From Rhizobium brockwellii (GTDB lineage Bacteria; Pseudomonadota; Alphaproteobacteria; Rhizobiales; Rhizobiaceae), in NCBI RefSeq assembly GCF_000769405.2, contig NZ_CP053439.1:1984001-2048000 (forward strand): 64,000 nucleotides of DNA. Direction: 5' to 3'. The notes beneath the pieces are model-generated. The model saw only the letters and a list, made by a program, of their open reading frames with translations, had not been told where the DNA came from and made no database searches. The position numbers and the translations under genes are program-made. Below, piece by piece: positions 44,497-53,994 of the stretch (position 1 is its first letter; each line of letters begins with the position of its first letter).

Positions 44497-45309
44497 ATGA
44501 CCGATATCCTGAAGAAGATCGAACTCTACAAGCGCGAGGAGATCGCCGCTGCCAAGGCGACCGTGTCGATTGCCGATCTGAAGGCGATGCAGGCTGATCA
44601 GTCCGCCCCGCGCGGCTTCCACAAGGCGCTCGTTGCCAAGCGTGATGCCGGCCGCTTCGGCCTGATCGCCGAGATCAAGAAGGCGAGCCCCTCGAAGGGT
44701 CTCATTCGCCCGGACTTCGATCCGCCGTTGCTGGCGAGCGCCTATGAGGCCGGCGGTGCCGCCTGCCTTTCGGTGCTGACTGACAGGCCGAGCTTCCAGG
44801 GCGCGCCGGAATTTCTGACAGCCGCCCGCGCTGCCTGCACGCTGCCGGCGCTGCGCAAGGATTTCATGTTCGAGACCTACCAGGTGCACGAGGCCCGTGC
44901 CTGGGGCGCCGACTGCATCCTGCTGATCATGGCCTCGCTGTCGGACGATGAAGCCGAACGCCTGCAGGACGAGGCCTTCGACCTCGGCATGGACGTGCTG
45001 GTCGAGGTCCACGACGCCGAAGAGATGGAGCGGGCGCTGAAGCTTTCTTCGCCGCTCATCGGCATCAACAACCGCAATCTGCGTACCTTCGAGGTCAGCC
45101 TGACCGTCAGCGAGGCGCTGGCCCCCATGGTGCCGGACGATAGGCTGCTGGTCGGCGAAAGCGGCATCTTCACCCATGCGGATTGCCAGCGCCTGCAGGC
45201 CGTCGACATCAATACCTTCCTTGTCGGCGAGAGCCTGATGCGCAAGGACGACGTGGCAGCCGCCACCCGCACGCTTCTCTTTGGCGAAGCCGCCATCGCG
45301 GCCGAATGA
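44497..45309 (+). CDS. trpC: indole-3-glycerol phosphate synthase
   Basis: 270 residues, monofunctional (no TrpF fusion). TIM-barrel motifs: [17 protein letters not shown], the catalytic region [32 protein letters not shown], and [19 protein letters not shown]. It closes the ring of CdRP to give indole-3-glycerol phosphate. The moaC start lies one base after its stop. Confidence 0.97.
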   Translation: MTDILKKIELYKREEIAAAKATVSIADLKAMQADQSAPRGFHKALVAKRDAGRFGLIAEIKKASPSKGLIRPDFDPPLLASAYEAGGAACLSVLTDRPSFQGAPEFLTAARAACTLPALRKDFMFETYQVHEARAWGADCILLIMASLSDDEAERLQDEAFDLGMDVLVEVHDAEEMERALKLSSPLIGINNRNLRTFEVSLTVSEALAPMVPDDRLLVGESGIFTHADCQRLQAVDINTFLVGESLMRKDDVAAATRTLLFGEAAIAAE

Positions 45310-45310
45310 T

Positions 45311-45808
45311 ATGAGCGGCGCAGAGCCCGGTCTGACTCATATCGATGCCTCGGGCGAGGCGCATATGGTCGATGTCTCCGATAAGGCCGAGACGGTGCGC
45401 ATCGCCACTGCCGAGGGCCATGTGAAGATGGCGCCGGAAACGCTCGCTCTCATCCGGCAAGGCAATGCCAAGAAGGGCGATGTGATCGGCACGGCGCGCC
45501 TTGCCGGCATCATGGCGGCAAAACGCACCGCCGATCTCATTCCGCTCTGCCATCCGCTGATGCTGACGAAAGTCACGGTCGAGATCGCGGAAGATGCTGC
45601 CCTGCCCGGTCTGCGCGTTATGGCGACCGCCAAGCTGTCCGGCAAGACCGGTGTGGAGATGGAGGCGCTGACCGCTGTCTCGGTCGCTTGTCTGACGATC
45701 TACGATATGGCCAAGGCGGCCGATAAGGCAATGGAGATCGGCGGCATCAGACTTCTTGAAAAGTCCGGCGGAAAATCCGGCGATTTCCGTCATCCGGAGG
45801 CAAGATGA
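45311..45808 (+). CDS. moaC: cyclic pyranopterin monophosphate synthase
   Basis: 165 residues from ATG 45311. Motifs [36 protein letters not shown] and [20 protein letters not shown] (catalytic Lys and His region) are all present. It converts the MoaA product to cyclic pyranopterin in molybdenum cofactor synthesis. Its stop overlaps the moeA ATG (ATGA at 45805), so the two are translationally coupled. Confidence 0.96.
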   Translation: MSGAEPGLTHIDASGEAHMVDVSDKAETVRIATAEGHVKMAPETLALIRQGNAKKGDVIGTARLAGIMAAKRTADLIPLCHPLMLTKVTVEIAEDAALPGLRVMATAKLSGKTGVEMEALTAVSVACLTIYDMAKAADKAMEIGGIRLLEKSGGKSGDFRHPEAR

Positions 45809-47025
45809 ACCTTCTCCCGGTCGCCGAGGCCCTGAACCGCTTGCTCTCTCGCGCAAAGCCCATTGCTGCGTCCGAGACGCTGCCGCTGGCCGAGGCTGAG
45901 GGCCGCGTCCTGGCCGTCGATCTGACGGCCTGCCTGACCCAGCCGCCCTTCAATGCCTCCGCCATGGATGGCTATGCGCTACGCCGCGAAGACGCGCCGG
46001 AGCCGGGCGCCGAGCTGAAGGTCATCGGCACGTCTTCCGCCGGCCACGGCTTCGAAGGAAGCGTCAGCCAGGGTGAAGCCGTCCGTATCTTCACCGGTGC
46101 GCCTGTTCCGCCAGGCGCCGATAGCGTCCTGCTGCAGGAGGATGCGGAGAAGATCGAGGGCGGCATCAGAACTAATTTCCCCGTGCGGCAGGGCCAGCAT
46201 GTGCGTCCCCGTGGCCAGGATTTCGCGGAAGGCGAAGCCGTGCTGTCTGCCGGCACCGTGCTCGATTTCTCGCGGCTAACGGTCGCTGCCGGCATGAACC
46301 GGCCTAATGTCGAGGTGGTGCGGCGCCCGCTGATCGCCATCCTCGCAACCGGCGACGAACTGCTGCCGCCCGGAAGCACGCCCGGCCCTTCGCAGATCAT
46401 CGCATCCAATACGTTTGGTATTGCAGCCCTTGCCCGCAAAGCTGGCGCCGATGTGCTCGATCTCGGCATCGTGCCTGACGACAAGGCCAAGATCACCGCG
46501 GCGATCGACACGGCACGGGACGCCAAGGTCGATGTGATCGTCACGCTCGGCGGCGCTTCGGTCGGCGACCATGATCTGGTGCAGGCCACGCTGATCGAAG
46601 CCGGCATGCAGCTCGATTTCTGGCGCATCGCCATGCGCCCCGGCAAACCGCTGATGGTCGGCAGCTTCGGCGAGACGCATGTGCTCGGCTTGCCAGGCAA
46701 TCCGGTCTCTAGCCTCGTCTGTTCGCTGCTCTTCCTTGAGCCGCTGATTCGCAGGCTCGCCTCCCTGCCGCCGGTGCAACGCGAGGCAACGGTGGAGGCG
46801 GCCGTCACACTGCGCGCCAACGACCACCGGCAGGACTATATCCGTGCGAAACTTTCGAAATCCGCCGGCCACTGGCTCGCCGAACCCTTCGGCAAGCAGG
46901 ATTCTTCGATGATGAAGGTCTTCGCCGCAGCCGACTGCCTCGTCATCCGCCCGCCGCATGCACCGGAGCTGCCGGCCGGAACGCCCTGCCCGGTCATGCT
47001 GTTGCGGCCTGACCTCCTGGCATAA
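45805..47025 (+). CDS. moeA: molybdopterin molybdenumtransferase
   Basis: 406 residues. MoeA domains in order: N-terminal linker ([20 protein letters not shown]), MoCF-binding fold ([59 protein letters not shown]) and a C-terminal beta barrel. It inserts molybdate into adenylylated molybdopterin. The cofactor product is needed by the IorAB-type enzyme at 51-54 kb. The 3' end overlaps the convergent methyltransferase gene by 32 bases. Confidence 0.95.
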   Translation: MNLLPVAEALNRLLSRAKPIAASETLPLAEAEGRVLAVDLTACLTQPPFNASAMDGYALRREDAPEPGAELKVIGTSSAGHGFEGSVSQGEAVRIFTGAPVPPGADSVLLQEDAEKIEGGIRTNFPVRQGQHVRPRGQDFAEGEAVLSAGTVLDFSRLTVAAGMNRPNVEVVRRPLIAILATGDELLPPGSTPGPSQIIASNTFGIAALARKAGADVLDLGIVPDDKAKITAAIDTARDAKVDVIVTLGGASVGDHDLVQATLIEAGMQLDFWRIAMRPGKPLMVGSFGETHVLGLPGNPVSSLVCSLLFLEPLIRRLASLPPVQREATVEAAVTLRANDHRQDYIRAKLSKSAGHWLAEPFGKQDSSMMKVFAAADCLVIRPPHAPELPAGTPCPVMLLRPDLLA

Positions 47026-47698
47026 TCTCGCCTTCAACTTTGCCGGAGAGCGCAAAGACATCCGCCTGCACGGCACCGCCGCCAGTGCTCCCGCCGAAAT
47101 CCGCAACTGAATGGGTGGCGATTCGGTTGAGTTCTCCCTGCGGCAGGTGGGCCCGCTCGGGATCGCCGATCAGCACCTCGACGCCGCTCGCCTGGCAACG
47201 CCGCAGGAAGGCCATCACCCGCAAGGCCAGCGAGGGATCGTAGAACAGGTCGCCGACCACGAGAAGGTCAGTCGCTGGTGGCTGATCCTCGATAATATCG
47301 GCGGCCAAGGCCACGATGTTCACACCGTTGATCGCTGCGTTGAGCCCGATTGCGGCAATGGCATTGGCATCGATGTCGATAGCGGTCACCGTGGCTGCTC
47401 CGGCCTTCGCCGCGGCAATGGCGACGAGCCCTGAGCCCGCGCCGAGATCATGCACCCGGCGGCCGGTCACCATTTCCGGTCGATCGAGCAGATGGCGGGC
47501 AAGCACTGCGCCGCCGGCCCAGGGATAGGCCCAGTAAGGCGGCGGATCGGCCTCTCCGCGGCCGGCAAGCCGCCAGAGCCCGCTCGCAGGCCCTGCCGTA
47601 TGAAGGCAAATCTCGGGGATCGAGGGAACGGTTGATATAGGCAGGTTGGCACGGATGAAGACGGCCGGATCGGGTTGCAACATGTCCGGGCGTTTCAT
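46994..47698 (-). CDS. class I SAM methyltransferase, ETFB-lysine type
   Basis: 234 residues from ATG 47698; an ATG two codons earlier next to CAGGAG is the alternative. Motif I is VHDLGAGSGLVAIAAAKAGA, then an acidic loop (TAIDIDANAIAAIGLNAAIN) and motif II/post region LLVVGDLFYDPSLALRV, with the D-x-F-Y-D element of Nnt1/ETFB-K-methyltransferase relatives. Those proteins methylate a lysine of the electron-transfer flavoprotein beta subunit. Activity here is inferred. It overlaps moeA tail to tail. Confidence 0.85.
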   Translation of the reverse strand: MKRPDMLQPDPAVFIRANLPISTVPSIPEICLHTAGPASGLWRLAGRGEADPPPYWAYPWAGGAVLARHLLDRPEMVTGRRVHDLGAGSGLVAIAAAKAGAATVTAIDIDANAIAAIGLNAAINGVNIVALAADIIEDQPPATDLLVVGDLFYDPSLALRVMAFLRRCQASGVEVLIGDPERAHLPQGELNRIATHSVADFGGSTGGGAVQADVFALSGKVEGEIMPGGQAATA

Positions 47699-47876
47699 CG
47701 TCATCTGCTCCTGCCGGCGCTGTAACTGCCTATCGTTTTTAATAGCAAGAGCAGGCCGCCGTTGTAAAATTCCGCGCCATTTATGCACGCTATGATTTGG
47801 GTGGAATAATGAAGCCGAGCTAGGCTTTTCGCAAGGAACTGCACCGGTACTCGTGATGAGGTGTGCCGTATGCCAT

Positions 47877-49781
47877 TTAAGAACGCAACACAGGCCGTTG
47901 AAGCGAGACCGTTTTGGGAGCCTCGGCGCGCGCGAGATCTGCAAGAAACTGCTCCATCAGCGGGGAATCACCAAACCGGCGATAGTTGCGCTCTGTTTCA
48001 AGCGAGAAGTCGGGCTTTGCTTTGACCAAACTGGCCATGGTCGCCTTGGCCTTGTCCAGCTCTGAGCGACCAGCCTGCAACGCGGTTTGAATGAGCAGGC
48101 AATTCGAATCCTGCGGCGCGCGGATCAGGCACTCTTGGATAACGCTCGCAGCTTCATCGCTACGACCAGCCGCATAAAGCGCCTGACCATGCACATAAGC
48201 ATAATATTCGGGAGCTATGGGATGAAGACGGCGAGCACGCTCAGCATTCCGTAATGCTCCATCGTAGTCACCAAAACGAACCTGGGCTTTTGCGAGCGCC
48301 ATCATGCTGTCAGGATCATTCGGATTGAGTTCCACCGACCGGTGTCCCGCTTGCAAAGCACCAGCGTAATCGCCGCTTGCAGCCAAGCCGTAGCTCAATA
48401 CCTGATATCCCATCGCCAGATTTGGATCGAGTCGGATGGATTGACGCGCCTCGCTCAAGCCAATCTCCAGGTCTCGGTCTGTGGCGTGGCCGCTGACGTT
48501 TTGCGTGACATCGAAGATATAGGTCATACCGAGATTGGCACGCGCCACGGCATAAGCCGGGTCTAATTCCAAAGCCCGCTGGAAAAGTCCTCGGGCGGAA
48601 AGAAGCCCCTCGGCATCTTTCGAATCATGCGTGAAACGAGCGCGTGCCTGAAGAACGAGATCGTAGGCCTGCAAATCCTTGGTTGGGCGTTTCATCGCCT
48701 CTGCGGCTTCAGACTTGCGGACAAAGGAAACAAGGTGGGCAACGATCTCGGATGTCAACTCGCTTTCGACCGTGAATATATCATCGATATGGCGGTCATA
48801 GCTGCGCGACCAGAGGTGAGCTCCGCTATTCACGTCAATAAGTTGAGCGGCGACGCGGAGTTTATCACCCACCCGTCGAGCGCTACCTTCGATGACGTAG
48901 GCCACACCCAATTTCTCGCCGACCTTGCGGACATCGGCTTCCTGGCTTCGCATCGCATAAGCCGAGTTGCGGGCAATCACCTGAAGTTCCGAGTTTCGGG
49001 CAAGTTCAGTCGTGATGTCTTCCGTCAGCCCATCGGCAAAGTAGGCCTGTGTTGCCTCGCCGCTCATATTGTCGAAAGGCATAACAGCCACAGACGGCCG
49101 AGGGTCCGGCCGTTCACCGCTGGCAAGCAGCGAAAGCTCAGCCGGTATCCGGCCGATCATTGCCGCGAGAGGAAGCGGCTGGATTGCGATTCCGATGAGC
49201 ACGAGCGACGCAGCCCCAAGACAATAGCCAAGGCGAGCGCTCACGTGCGGGACAAGAGCCGCGTACCGGCTCCATTTGCTTCTCCGTCGTCCAGCGCGCG
49301 TGACCGCATAGACATCGAGTGGTTCAGGAAGGTTTTTGGCATTCCGACGTCCAATGCGGAAAAACTCGTCGCCTCGACCCCGGTCAGCACTCAAGACCAC
49401 CGCACCACTAACAAAGATACTGCCAGGATCTGCCATTGCCTCAAGGCGCGATGCGACATTCACGCCATCGCCGTACATGTCACCATTGTCTTCGATGACG
49501 TCACCAAGATTGATGCCGATCCGAAATTCGAAGGGCCGCGTATCGAAGCCGTTCTGAATCTCCACCGCCGCATTCAACGCTTCGTTAACGCTCGGGAATG
49601 TAGCGAGGAAGCCATCGCCAGAGTTTTTGAATGTTCGGCCTCCATGGTGCTGGACCGCTGGATCGATCACGTCGTCAAACACGGAACGCAACTCCGCATA
49701 CGTCGTCGCTTCGTTTTCCGCCATGAGCCGACTGTAGCCGACAATGTCCCCGGCGAGAATCGCTGCGAGCTTACGTTGCAT
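47877..49781 (-). CDS. class III adenylate cyclase with TolB/FlgO-like and TPR domains
   Basis: 634 residues from ATG 49781, with AGGAAG upstream; a longer frame continues to 50447 but is not coding. Cyclase homology domain at 5-165: ILAGDIVGYSRLMAENEATT with metal Asp, KNSGDGFLATFPSVNEAL with the second metal Asp, and INLGDVIEDNGDMYGDGVNV. One membrane span (about 185-210) follows, then a FlgO/TolB-N-like domain (SVAVMPFDNMSGEATQAYFA) and at least five TPRs to the end. This layout is common in rhizobia and makes cAMP under unknown control. Confidence 0.87.
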   Translation of the reverse strand: MQRKLAAILAGDIVGYSRLMAENEATTYAELRSVFDDVIDPAVQHHGGRTFKNSGDGFLATFPSVNEALNAAVEIQNGFDTRPFEFRIGINLGDVIEDNGDMYGDGVNVASRLEAMADPGSIFVSGAVVLSADRGRGDEFFRIGRRNAKNLPEPLDVYAVTRAGRRRSKWSRYAALVPHVSARLGYCLGAASLVLIGIAIQPLPLAAMIGRIPAELSLLASGERPDPRPSVAVMPFDNMSGEATQAYFADGLTEDITTELARNSELQVIARNSAYAMRSQEADVRKVGEKLGVAYVIEGSARRVGDKLRVAAQLIDVNSGAHLWSRSYDRHIDDIFTVESELTSEIVAHLVSFVRKSEAAEAMKRPTKDLQAYDLVLQARARFTHDSKDAEGLLSARGLFQRALELDPAYAVARANLGMTYIFDVTQNVSGHATDRDLEIGLSEARQSIRLDPNLAMGYQVLSYGLAASGDYAGALQAGHRSVELNPNDPDSMMALAKAQVRFGDYDGALRNAERARRLHPIAPEYYAYVHGQALYAAGRSDEAASVIQECLIRAPQDSNCLLIQTALQAGRSELDKAKATMASLVKAKPDFSLETERNYRRFGDSPLMEQFLADLARAEAPKTVSLQRPVLRS

Positions 49782-50321
49782 CGCGGAACTTCCTGTTCGC
49801 ATTTCTGTCACGTTCCACTGCCGATCGTTCTTCCGGGTGGAAGATCCACCATGGGCAGTGAAGAGCGATAGCAAAGAACGAACGGCTGGATTAGCCGTCG
49901 TTGCTCGCATGAAGTTATGAATGCGGTTTCTAAATAGGCGAACTTCCGCGCTGCAACCGATGTCTGCAGAACCTCTCCAAGGGAAGCTTAAGCTCAACTG
50001 ATTGCATGCTGCGGCAGGCATCAAGAGGGTTGAGTCCTGCTGGTGCAAAAAAGGCAGACAACCTTCGTCGACGATCGTTGGCTGTCGGGCATTTATGAAC
50101 CTCATTTCTAACATCATGCAGATAGTACCGCCTAATGCTCCATGCTGAGGCGAGGTAACGTCCCCAACCAACCGCCGTCTCCAGTGCGATGCCATGTCCG
50201 GAGAAGATGAGGCGCGTCTTGGGTCTAAGGTCTTTAGCGCGGCCTGCCAGCAACGGCGCTGGCGCGCGCAAATCGACCGTCCTTTCAGGGCTTCGAAAGC
50301 CTGTATTCGGGAAGAACACGC
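49782..50321. other. intergenic region with conserved motif copy A
   Basis: A 540-base gap between the cyclase (minus) and the cytochrome c gene (plus). It contains motif copy A at 50105-50136. On the minus strand, the sequence around the motif is about 80 percent identical over 47 bases to the leader of the lysR gene at 54888, including a TACTAT -10-like element and an ATG at the equivalent place, so it may be the leftover promoter of a deleted regulator. The minus frame through this region is open but not protein-like. Confidence 0.5.
50105..50136. promoter_or_regulatory. shared 32-bp motif, copy A
   Basis: TTTCTAAC, TC, TGCAG, CC and CTAAT occur at the same spacing as in copies B and C. 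Lies 185 bases upstream of the cytochrome c ATG. See the copies at 50819 and 54901. Confidence 0.6.
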
Positions 50322-50696
50322 ATGACAAAAATTTTTGCTTCCGTTGTGATCTCCACCTTGATCCTTGTGTCGGCGACGGCTCCTGCCGCAGCGGAGGGAG
50401 ATGTCGCCTTGGGACAAAAAGCGTTTCAGCGCTGTTCCGCCTGTCATTCGACCACGGACCAGAAAAAGGCTGGACCGGGGCTCGGTGGCGTTGTCGGGCG
50501 TGCAGCCGGCTCTGTGGAGGGCGCCCGCTATTCGGCGGCCATGAAGGCGTCGGGATTAGTGTGGGACGAGGCGACGTTGGACCGGTTTCTAGCAGCGCCT
50601 CGCGAAGTTGTACCGACAACCACAATGACCGTGAGCGTGTCCAAGCCTGAGGATCGGCTAAACATCATCGCTTACCTGAAGTCCCTGTCGGAGTAG
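50322..50696 (+). CDS. class I cytochrome c (c2-like)
   Basis: 124 residues with a Sec signal (VVISTLILVSATAPAAAEGD). Heme-binding motif CSACH in FQRCSACHSTTDQKKAGPGL, a GLGGVVGRAAGSVEG loop, and the Met ligand in PTTTMTVSVSKPEDRLNIIA. A soluble periplasmic electron carrier. It lies 318 bases before the iorA-like gene in the same direction and is the natural acceptor for that molybdoenzyme; both have a copy of the same 32-bp motif upstream. Confidence 0.88.
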   Translation: MTKIFASVVISTLILVSATAPAAAEGDVALGQKAFQRCSACHSTTDQKKAGPGLGGVVGRAAGSVEGARYSAAMKASGLVWDEATLDRFLAAPREVVPTTTMTVSVSKPEDRLNIIAYLKSLSE

Positions 50697-51014
50697 CGGC
50701 GAACCTCTTGGGCTCAGCAAGCCGGCGATCGATGGCCCCCCAACCCGGCTGATCATCGCTGACCCCGTCTTGGGTTGACGTGTCAGCTCGTGCTTTTGCT
50801 TCGCATTCAGAAGCCGCCTTTCTAACGTCGTGCAGGTTTCGCCAACTAATTCGGCGGCGCCGGACAAGCTAACGTTATCGCGGAGAGCAGGCTCTTGGTC
50901 GACGGCGTCTCATCATCCCGGAGGTGTTGGCGGCACTCCCGTCGCCGTCACTCTCCTTAGAGATCGACGGTCAACGAGCACATCCAGTATGAAACATCGG
51001 AGAACCGACCAGTC
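50697..51014. other. intergenic region with conserved motif copy B
   Basis: 318 bases between cytochrome c and the iorA-like gene. Contains motif copy B at 50819-50850, about 165 bases before the iorA ATG. No clear terminator follows the cytochrome gene and no additional coding frame is supported. Confidence 0.5.
50819..50850. promoter_or_regulatory. shared 32-bp motif, copy B
   Basis: TTTCTAAC followed at fixed distances by TC, TGCAG, CC and CTAAT, as in copies A and C. The only copy with GCGAAAC-like changes in the centre. Lies in the expected promoter region of the iorAB operon. Confidence 0.6.
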
Positions 51015-51488
51015 ATGATCACACTGAATATCAACGGTAATCAGCACGAGGTCGATGCCGACCCGGAGACACCCATCCTTTGGGTCCTGCGCGACACGCT
51101 CGGCATGACCGGGACCAAGTTCGGCTGCGGCGCCGCGCTTTGCGGCGCGTGCACGATACATCTGGATGGTGAGGCCGTCCGTTCCTGCAGCACCCCTCTC
51201 TCCGCTGCCGAGGGCCTGAATATCACCACCATAGAAAAAGCGACCGACGGCAGCGACCGTGTCGGCGCAGCGGTGCACGCAGCTTGGGTCAAGCACGATG
51301 TAGCGCAGTGCGGGTATTGTCAGAGCGGTCAGATCATGAGCGCCACGGCGTTCCTCGCATCCCTGCCCTCCGGTTCGCAGCCGACTGCCTCGGAGATCGA
51401 TTCGGCAATGGAAGGCAATATTTGTCGTTGCGGAACTTATGTCCGCATCCGCGCCGCCATAGCCGATGCTGCCAGCAATCTCGTCTGA
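51015..51488 (+). CDS. iorA: 2Fe-2S subunit of aldehyde/isoquinoline oxidoreductase
   Basis: 157 residues, xanthine-oxidase-family small subunit. The plant-type 2Fe-2S motif is GTKFGCGAALCGACTIHLDG, and the second, all-helical 2Fe-2S site is QCGYCQSGQIMSATAFL with GNICRCGTYVRIRAAI. No signal peptide, so it is exported with the Tat-targeted large subunit. It carries electrons from the Mo site to a periplasmic acceptor. The iorB-like gene follows after 12 bases. Symbol by family similarity only; the substrate may be an aldehyde rather than isoquinoline. Confidence 0.88.
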   Translation: MITLNINGNQHEVDADPETPILWVLRDTLGMTGTKFGCGAALCGACTIHLDGEAVRSCSTPLSAAEGLNITTIEKATDGSDRVGAAVHAAWVKHDVAQCGYCQSGQIMSATAFLASLPSGSQPTASEIDSAMEGNICRCGTYVRIRAAIADAASNLV

Positions 51489-51500
51489 AGGAGACGCCAT

Positions 51501-53747
51501 ATGTTGCCGAACATGGATTATAGCGAATTACCACGTGCGCTGCAGCACATGCTGGAACGGGGTCGTTCGACGGCGGTTCAGGCGTTGCCACGCCGCAGCT
51601 TTCTCAAGCTGACGGGGGCCCTCGGTCTGGCTGTCGGCATTTTCCCGCATCTGGCCGCGGCCCAGTCCACCGACGCGGATGAGGTGCCCACCGCTCTGAA
51701 GCCGACCGAGCGGCCTTCTGCATTTGTTCAAATTGCGCCAAATGGCGAAGTTATGGTCACAATCAACCGGCTCGAGTTCGGTCAAGGCGTCCAAACGGCA
51801 TTGCCGATGATCCTGGCCGAAGAACTCGACGCGGACTGGAATTCAGTACGCAGCCAGCTCGGCACCAATGACATGGCCTATGTTGATCCGCTCTTCGGAA
51901 TGCACCTTACCGGCGGTTCGAACACCATCAAGAACAGCTTTACGCAGTATCGCGAGTTGGGTGCCCGCGTCCGCGCCATGCTACTCGCAGCCGCGGCGGA
52001 CCGCTGGAACGTGGATGTTTCGACGCTGCGAACCGAGGCCGGTGTGGTTCTGGCTTCTGATGGCCGCAAGCTCGGTTATGGAGAACTTTCCGAAGCGGCC
52101 ATGGCCCTGCCCGTGCCTCAGAAAATAGCGTTGAAGGATCCGAAGGATTTCCGCATCATCGGCCAACCCACCCAGCGTCTGGACGCACAAGCCAAGAGCA
52201 GTGGCCAACAGAGTTTTGGCATCGACTTCAAGTTGCCGGGACAATTGACGGCCGTGGTGGCTCGCCCTCCGGTCTTCGGAGCCAAGATAGCCTCCCTGGA
52301 CGACAGCGCAGCACGTTCAGTAAAGGGCGTGAAAGCTGTTTTGCGGGTGCCGCTGGATCGCGGTGCAGAGGGCGTTGCCGTGGTGGCCGACGGATATTGG
52401 CAGGCATCTCAGGGCCGCAACGCACTTAGGGTGGAGTGGGACACATCGGCTGTCGAAAAGGTCGATAGTGAAAAGCAACTTGCCCAGTTTCGCGAGATCG
52501 CCAATCGCCCCGGCCCGCGCCAGTTCGATGCCGACATGGCGCCATTGGAAACCGCACCCTTGAGTCTGGAAGCCGAGTTCGTGTTCCCGTATCTCGCCCA
52601 CGCGGCGATGGAACCGCTGAACTGCACGGTTCGGCTTTCCGACGATCGTGCCGAGATCTGGATGGGGAGCCAAAGTGCAGGGCTAGATGCCGGCGTTGCA
52701 GCAAACGTGCTCGGCCTCAAGCCGGAACAGGTCGTGGTGAATGTGCAAACATCGGGTGGTGGCTTCGGCCGGCGCTTTTCCAGCAGCAGCGACACGGCAA
52801 TGGAGGCCTGCCAGATAGCCAAAGCCGCCAGGGCGGCGGGGCTGAAGGCGCCAGTGCGCACGCTATGGAGCCGCGAGGACGATATGAGGGGCGGCTACTA
52901 CCGTCCAACGCATCTTCACCGCGCTCGCATCGGCTTCGACAAAGAGGGCAATGTACTGGCCTGGGACCACACCATCGTCGGCCAGTCCATACTGACGGGA
53001 ACCGTGTTCGAGAAGTTCCAGGTGAAGGACGGCATCGATGCCGCCACAACCGAGGGGATGCGGAGCCCCTACCCGCTTCCCATGCGCCTGACAGTACATC
53101 ATCCTGCTGCCAACGTGCCGGTTCTGTGGTGGCGCAGCGTTGGCTCCACCCATACGGCTTTCGTTATGGAGACCTTGCTCGACGATATAGCGAGAGCCAC
53201 CGACCAGGATCCGGTCGCATATCGAATGAAGATGTTTGGCGATGAGCATCCTCGTCATCGCGATGCACTGCAACTCGCCGTAGACAAGAGCGGTTACGGC
53301 AGTAGGACATTGGCAGAAGGCCGGGCCTGGGGTGTGGCCGTGCACGAATCCTTTTCATCCGTGGTGGCCTACGTGGTGGAAGCCTCCGTCGTCGATGGGC
53401 AGCCCAAGCTGCATCGGGTCACGGCGGGGGTGCACTGCAATCTGGCCGTCAACCCTCGGACCGTGGAAGCGCAGGTCCAAGGCGCGGCGATCATGGGCTT
53501 GTCGACGTGCCTTACCGGCTCGGAAATCACGCTCAAGGACGGTGTTGTGGAGCAAAGCAACTTCAGCGAATTCACGGTGGCAAGGATCACGGATGTGCCA
53601 GAATTCGACGTCAACATCGTACCAAGCGCGGATGCACCGACGGGCATGGGCGAACCCGGCCTGCCACCTTTGGCGCCGGCATTTGCCAATGCCATCTCGC
53701 GTCTGACAGGCAAGCCAGTCCGGCAGATGCCTTTCAACCTCGCTTAG
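51501..53747 (+). CDS. iorB: molybdopterin-binding large subunit (IorB-like), Tat-exported
   Basis: 748 residues from ATG 51501, with GGAG upstream. Twin-arginine signal LPRRSFLKLTGALGLAVGIF near residues 30-50. Domains: aldehyde-oxidase-type N-part, then Mo-binding region (SGGGFGRRFSSSSDTAMEAC, VLWWRSVGSTHTAFVMETLL) and the C-terminal MGEPGLPPLAPAFANA motif with the catalytic Glu. It oxidises an N-heterocycle or aldehyde with water. It needs the MCD or MPT cofactor made via MoaC and MoeA. With IorA and the cytochrome it forms a periplasmic electron chain. Confidence 0.9.
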   Translation: MLPNMDYSELPRALQHMLERGRSTAVQALPRRSFLKLTGALGLAVGIFPHLAAAQSTDADEVPTALKPTERPSAFVQIAPNGEVMVTINRLEFGQGVQTALPMILAEELDADWNSVRSQLGTNDMAYVDPLFGMHLTGGSNTIKNSFTQYRELGARVRAMLLAAAADRWNVDVSTLRTEAGVVLASDGRKLGYGELSEAAMALPVPQKIALKDPKDFRIIGQPTQRLDAQAKSSGQQSFGIDFKLPGQLTAVVARPPVFGAKIASLDDSAARSVKGVKAVLRVPLDRGAEGVAVVADGYWQASQGRNALRVEWDTSAVEKVDSEKQLAQFREIANRPGPRQFDADMAPLETAPLSLEAEFVFPYLAHAAMEPLNCTVRLSDDRAEIWMGSQSAGLDAGVAANVLGLKPEQVVVNVQTSGGGFGRRFSSSSDTAMEACQIAKAARAAGLKAPVRTLWSREDDMRGGYYRPTHLHRARIGFDKEGNVLAWDHTIVGQSILTGTVFEKFQVKDGIDAATTEGMRSPYPLPMRLTVHHPAANVPVLWWRSVGSTHTAFVMETLLDDIARATDQDPVAYRMKMFGDEHPRHRDALQLAVDKSGYGSRTLAEGRAWGVAVHESFSSVVAYVVEASVVDGQPKLHRVTAGVHCNLAVNPRTVEAQVQGAAIMGLSTCLTGSEITLKDGVVEQSNFSEFTVARITDVPEFDVNIVPSADAPTGMGEPGLPPLAPAFANAISRLTGKPVRQMPFNLA

Positions 53748-53994
53748 AACCTGGCTCGGACGAGAGCCTGCCCCGGTCCTGTGTGCCGCTGAATGCAGCG
53801 GGCCGCACAGGGCCGCGATGTTCCTGTCGCGTGACGTCTCGACAACCATAGCGCTAAGACTTCGCGGTCGGCGGTGACCGCGCGCTTCACCAGCAATCAG
53901 GACAGGCAGGACTTCACGTCTATCGGCAATCGCGCGACTGAGAAAAGTCCCCCAACGCATCGCGACCATCTTCCGGACAGCCCTGGCAGGAGCG

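Noticed and set aside
49782..50447. N-terminal extension of the TPR cyclase by 222 codons
   Set aside because: The frame happens to be open, but the sequence is not protein-like, overlaps the cytochrome c gene, and a good SD precedes ATG 49781.
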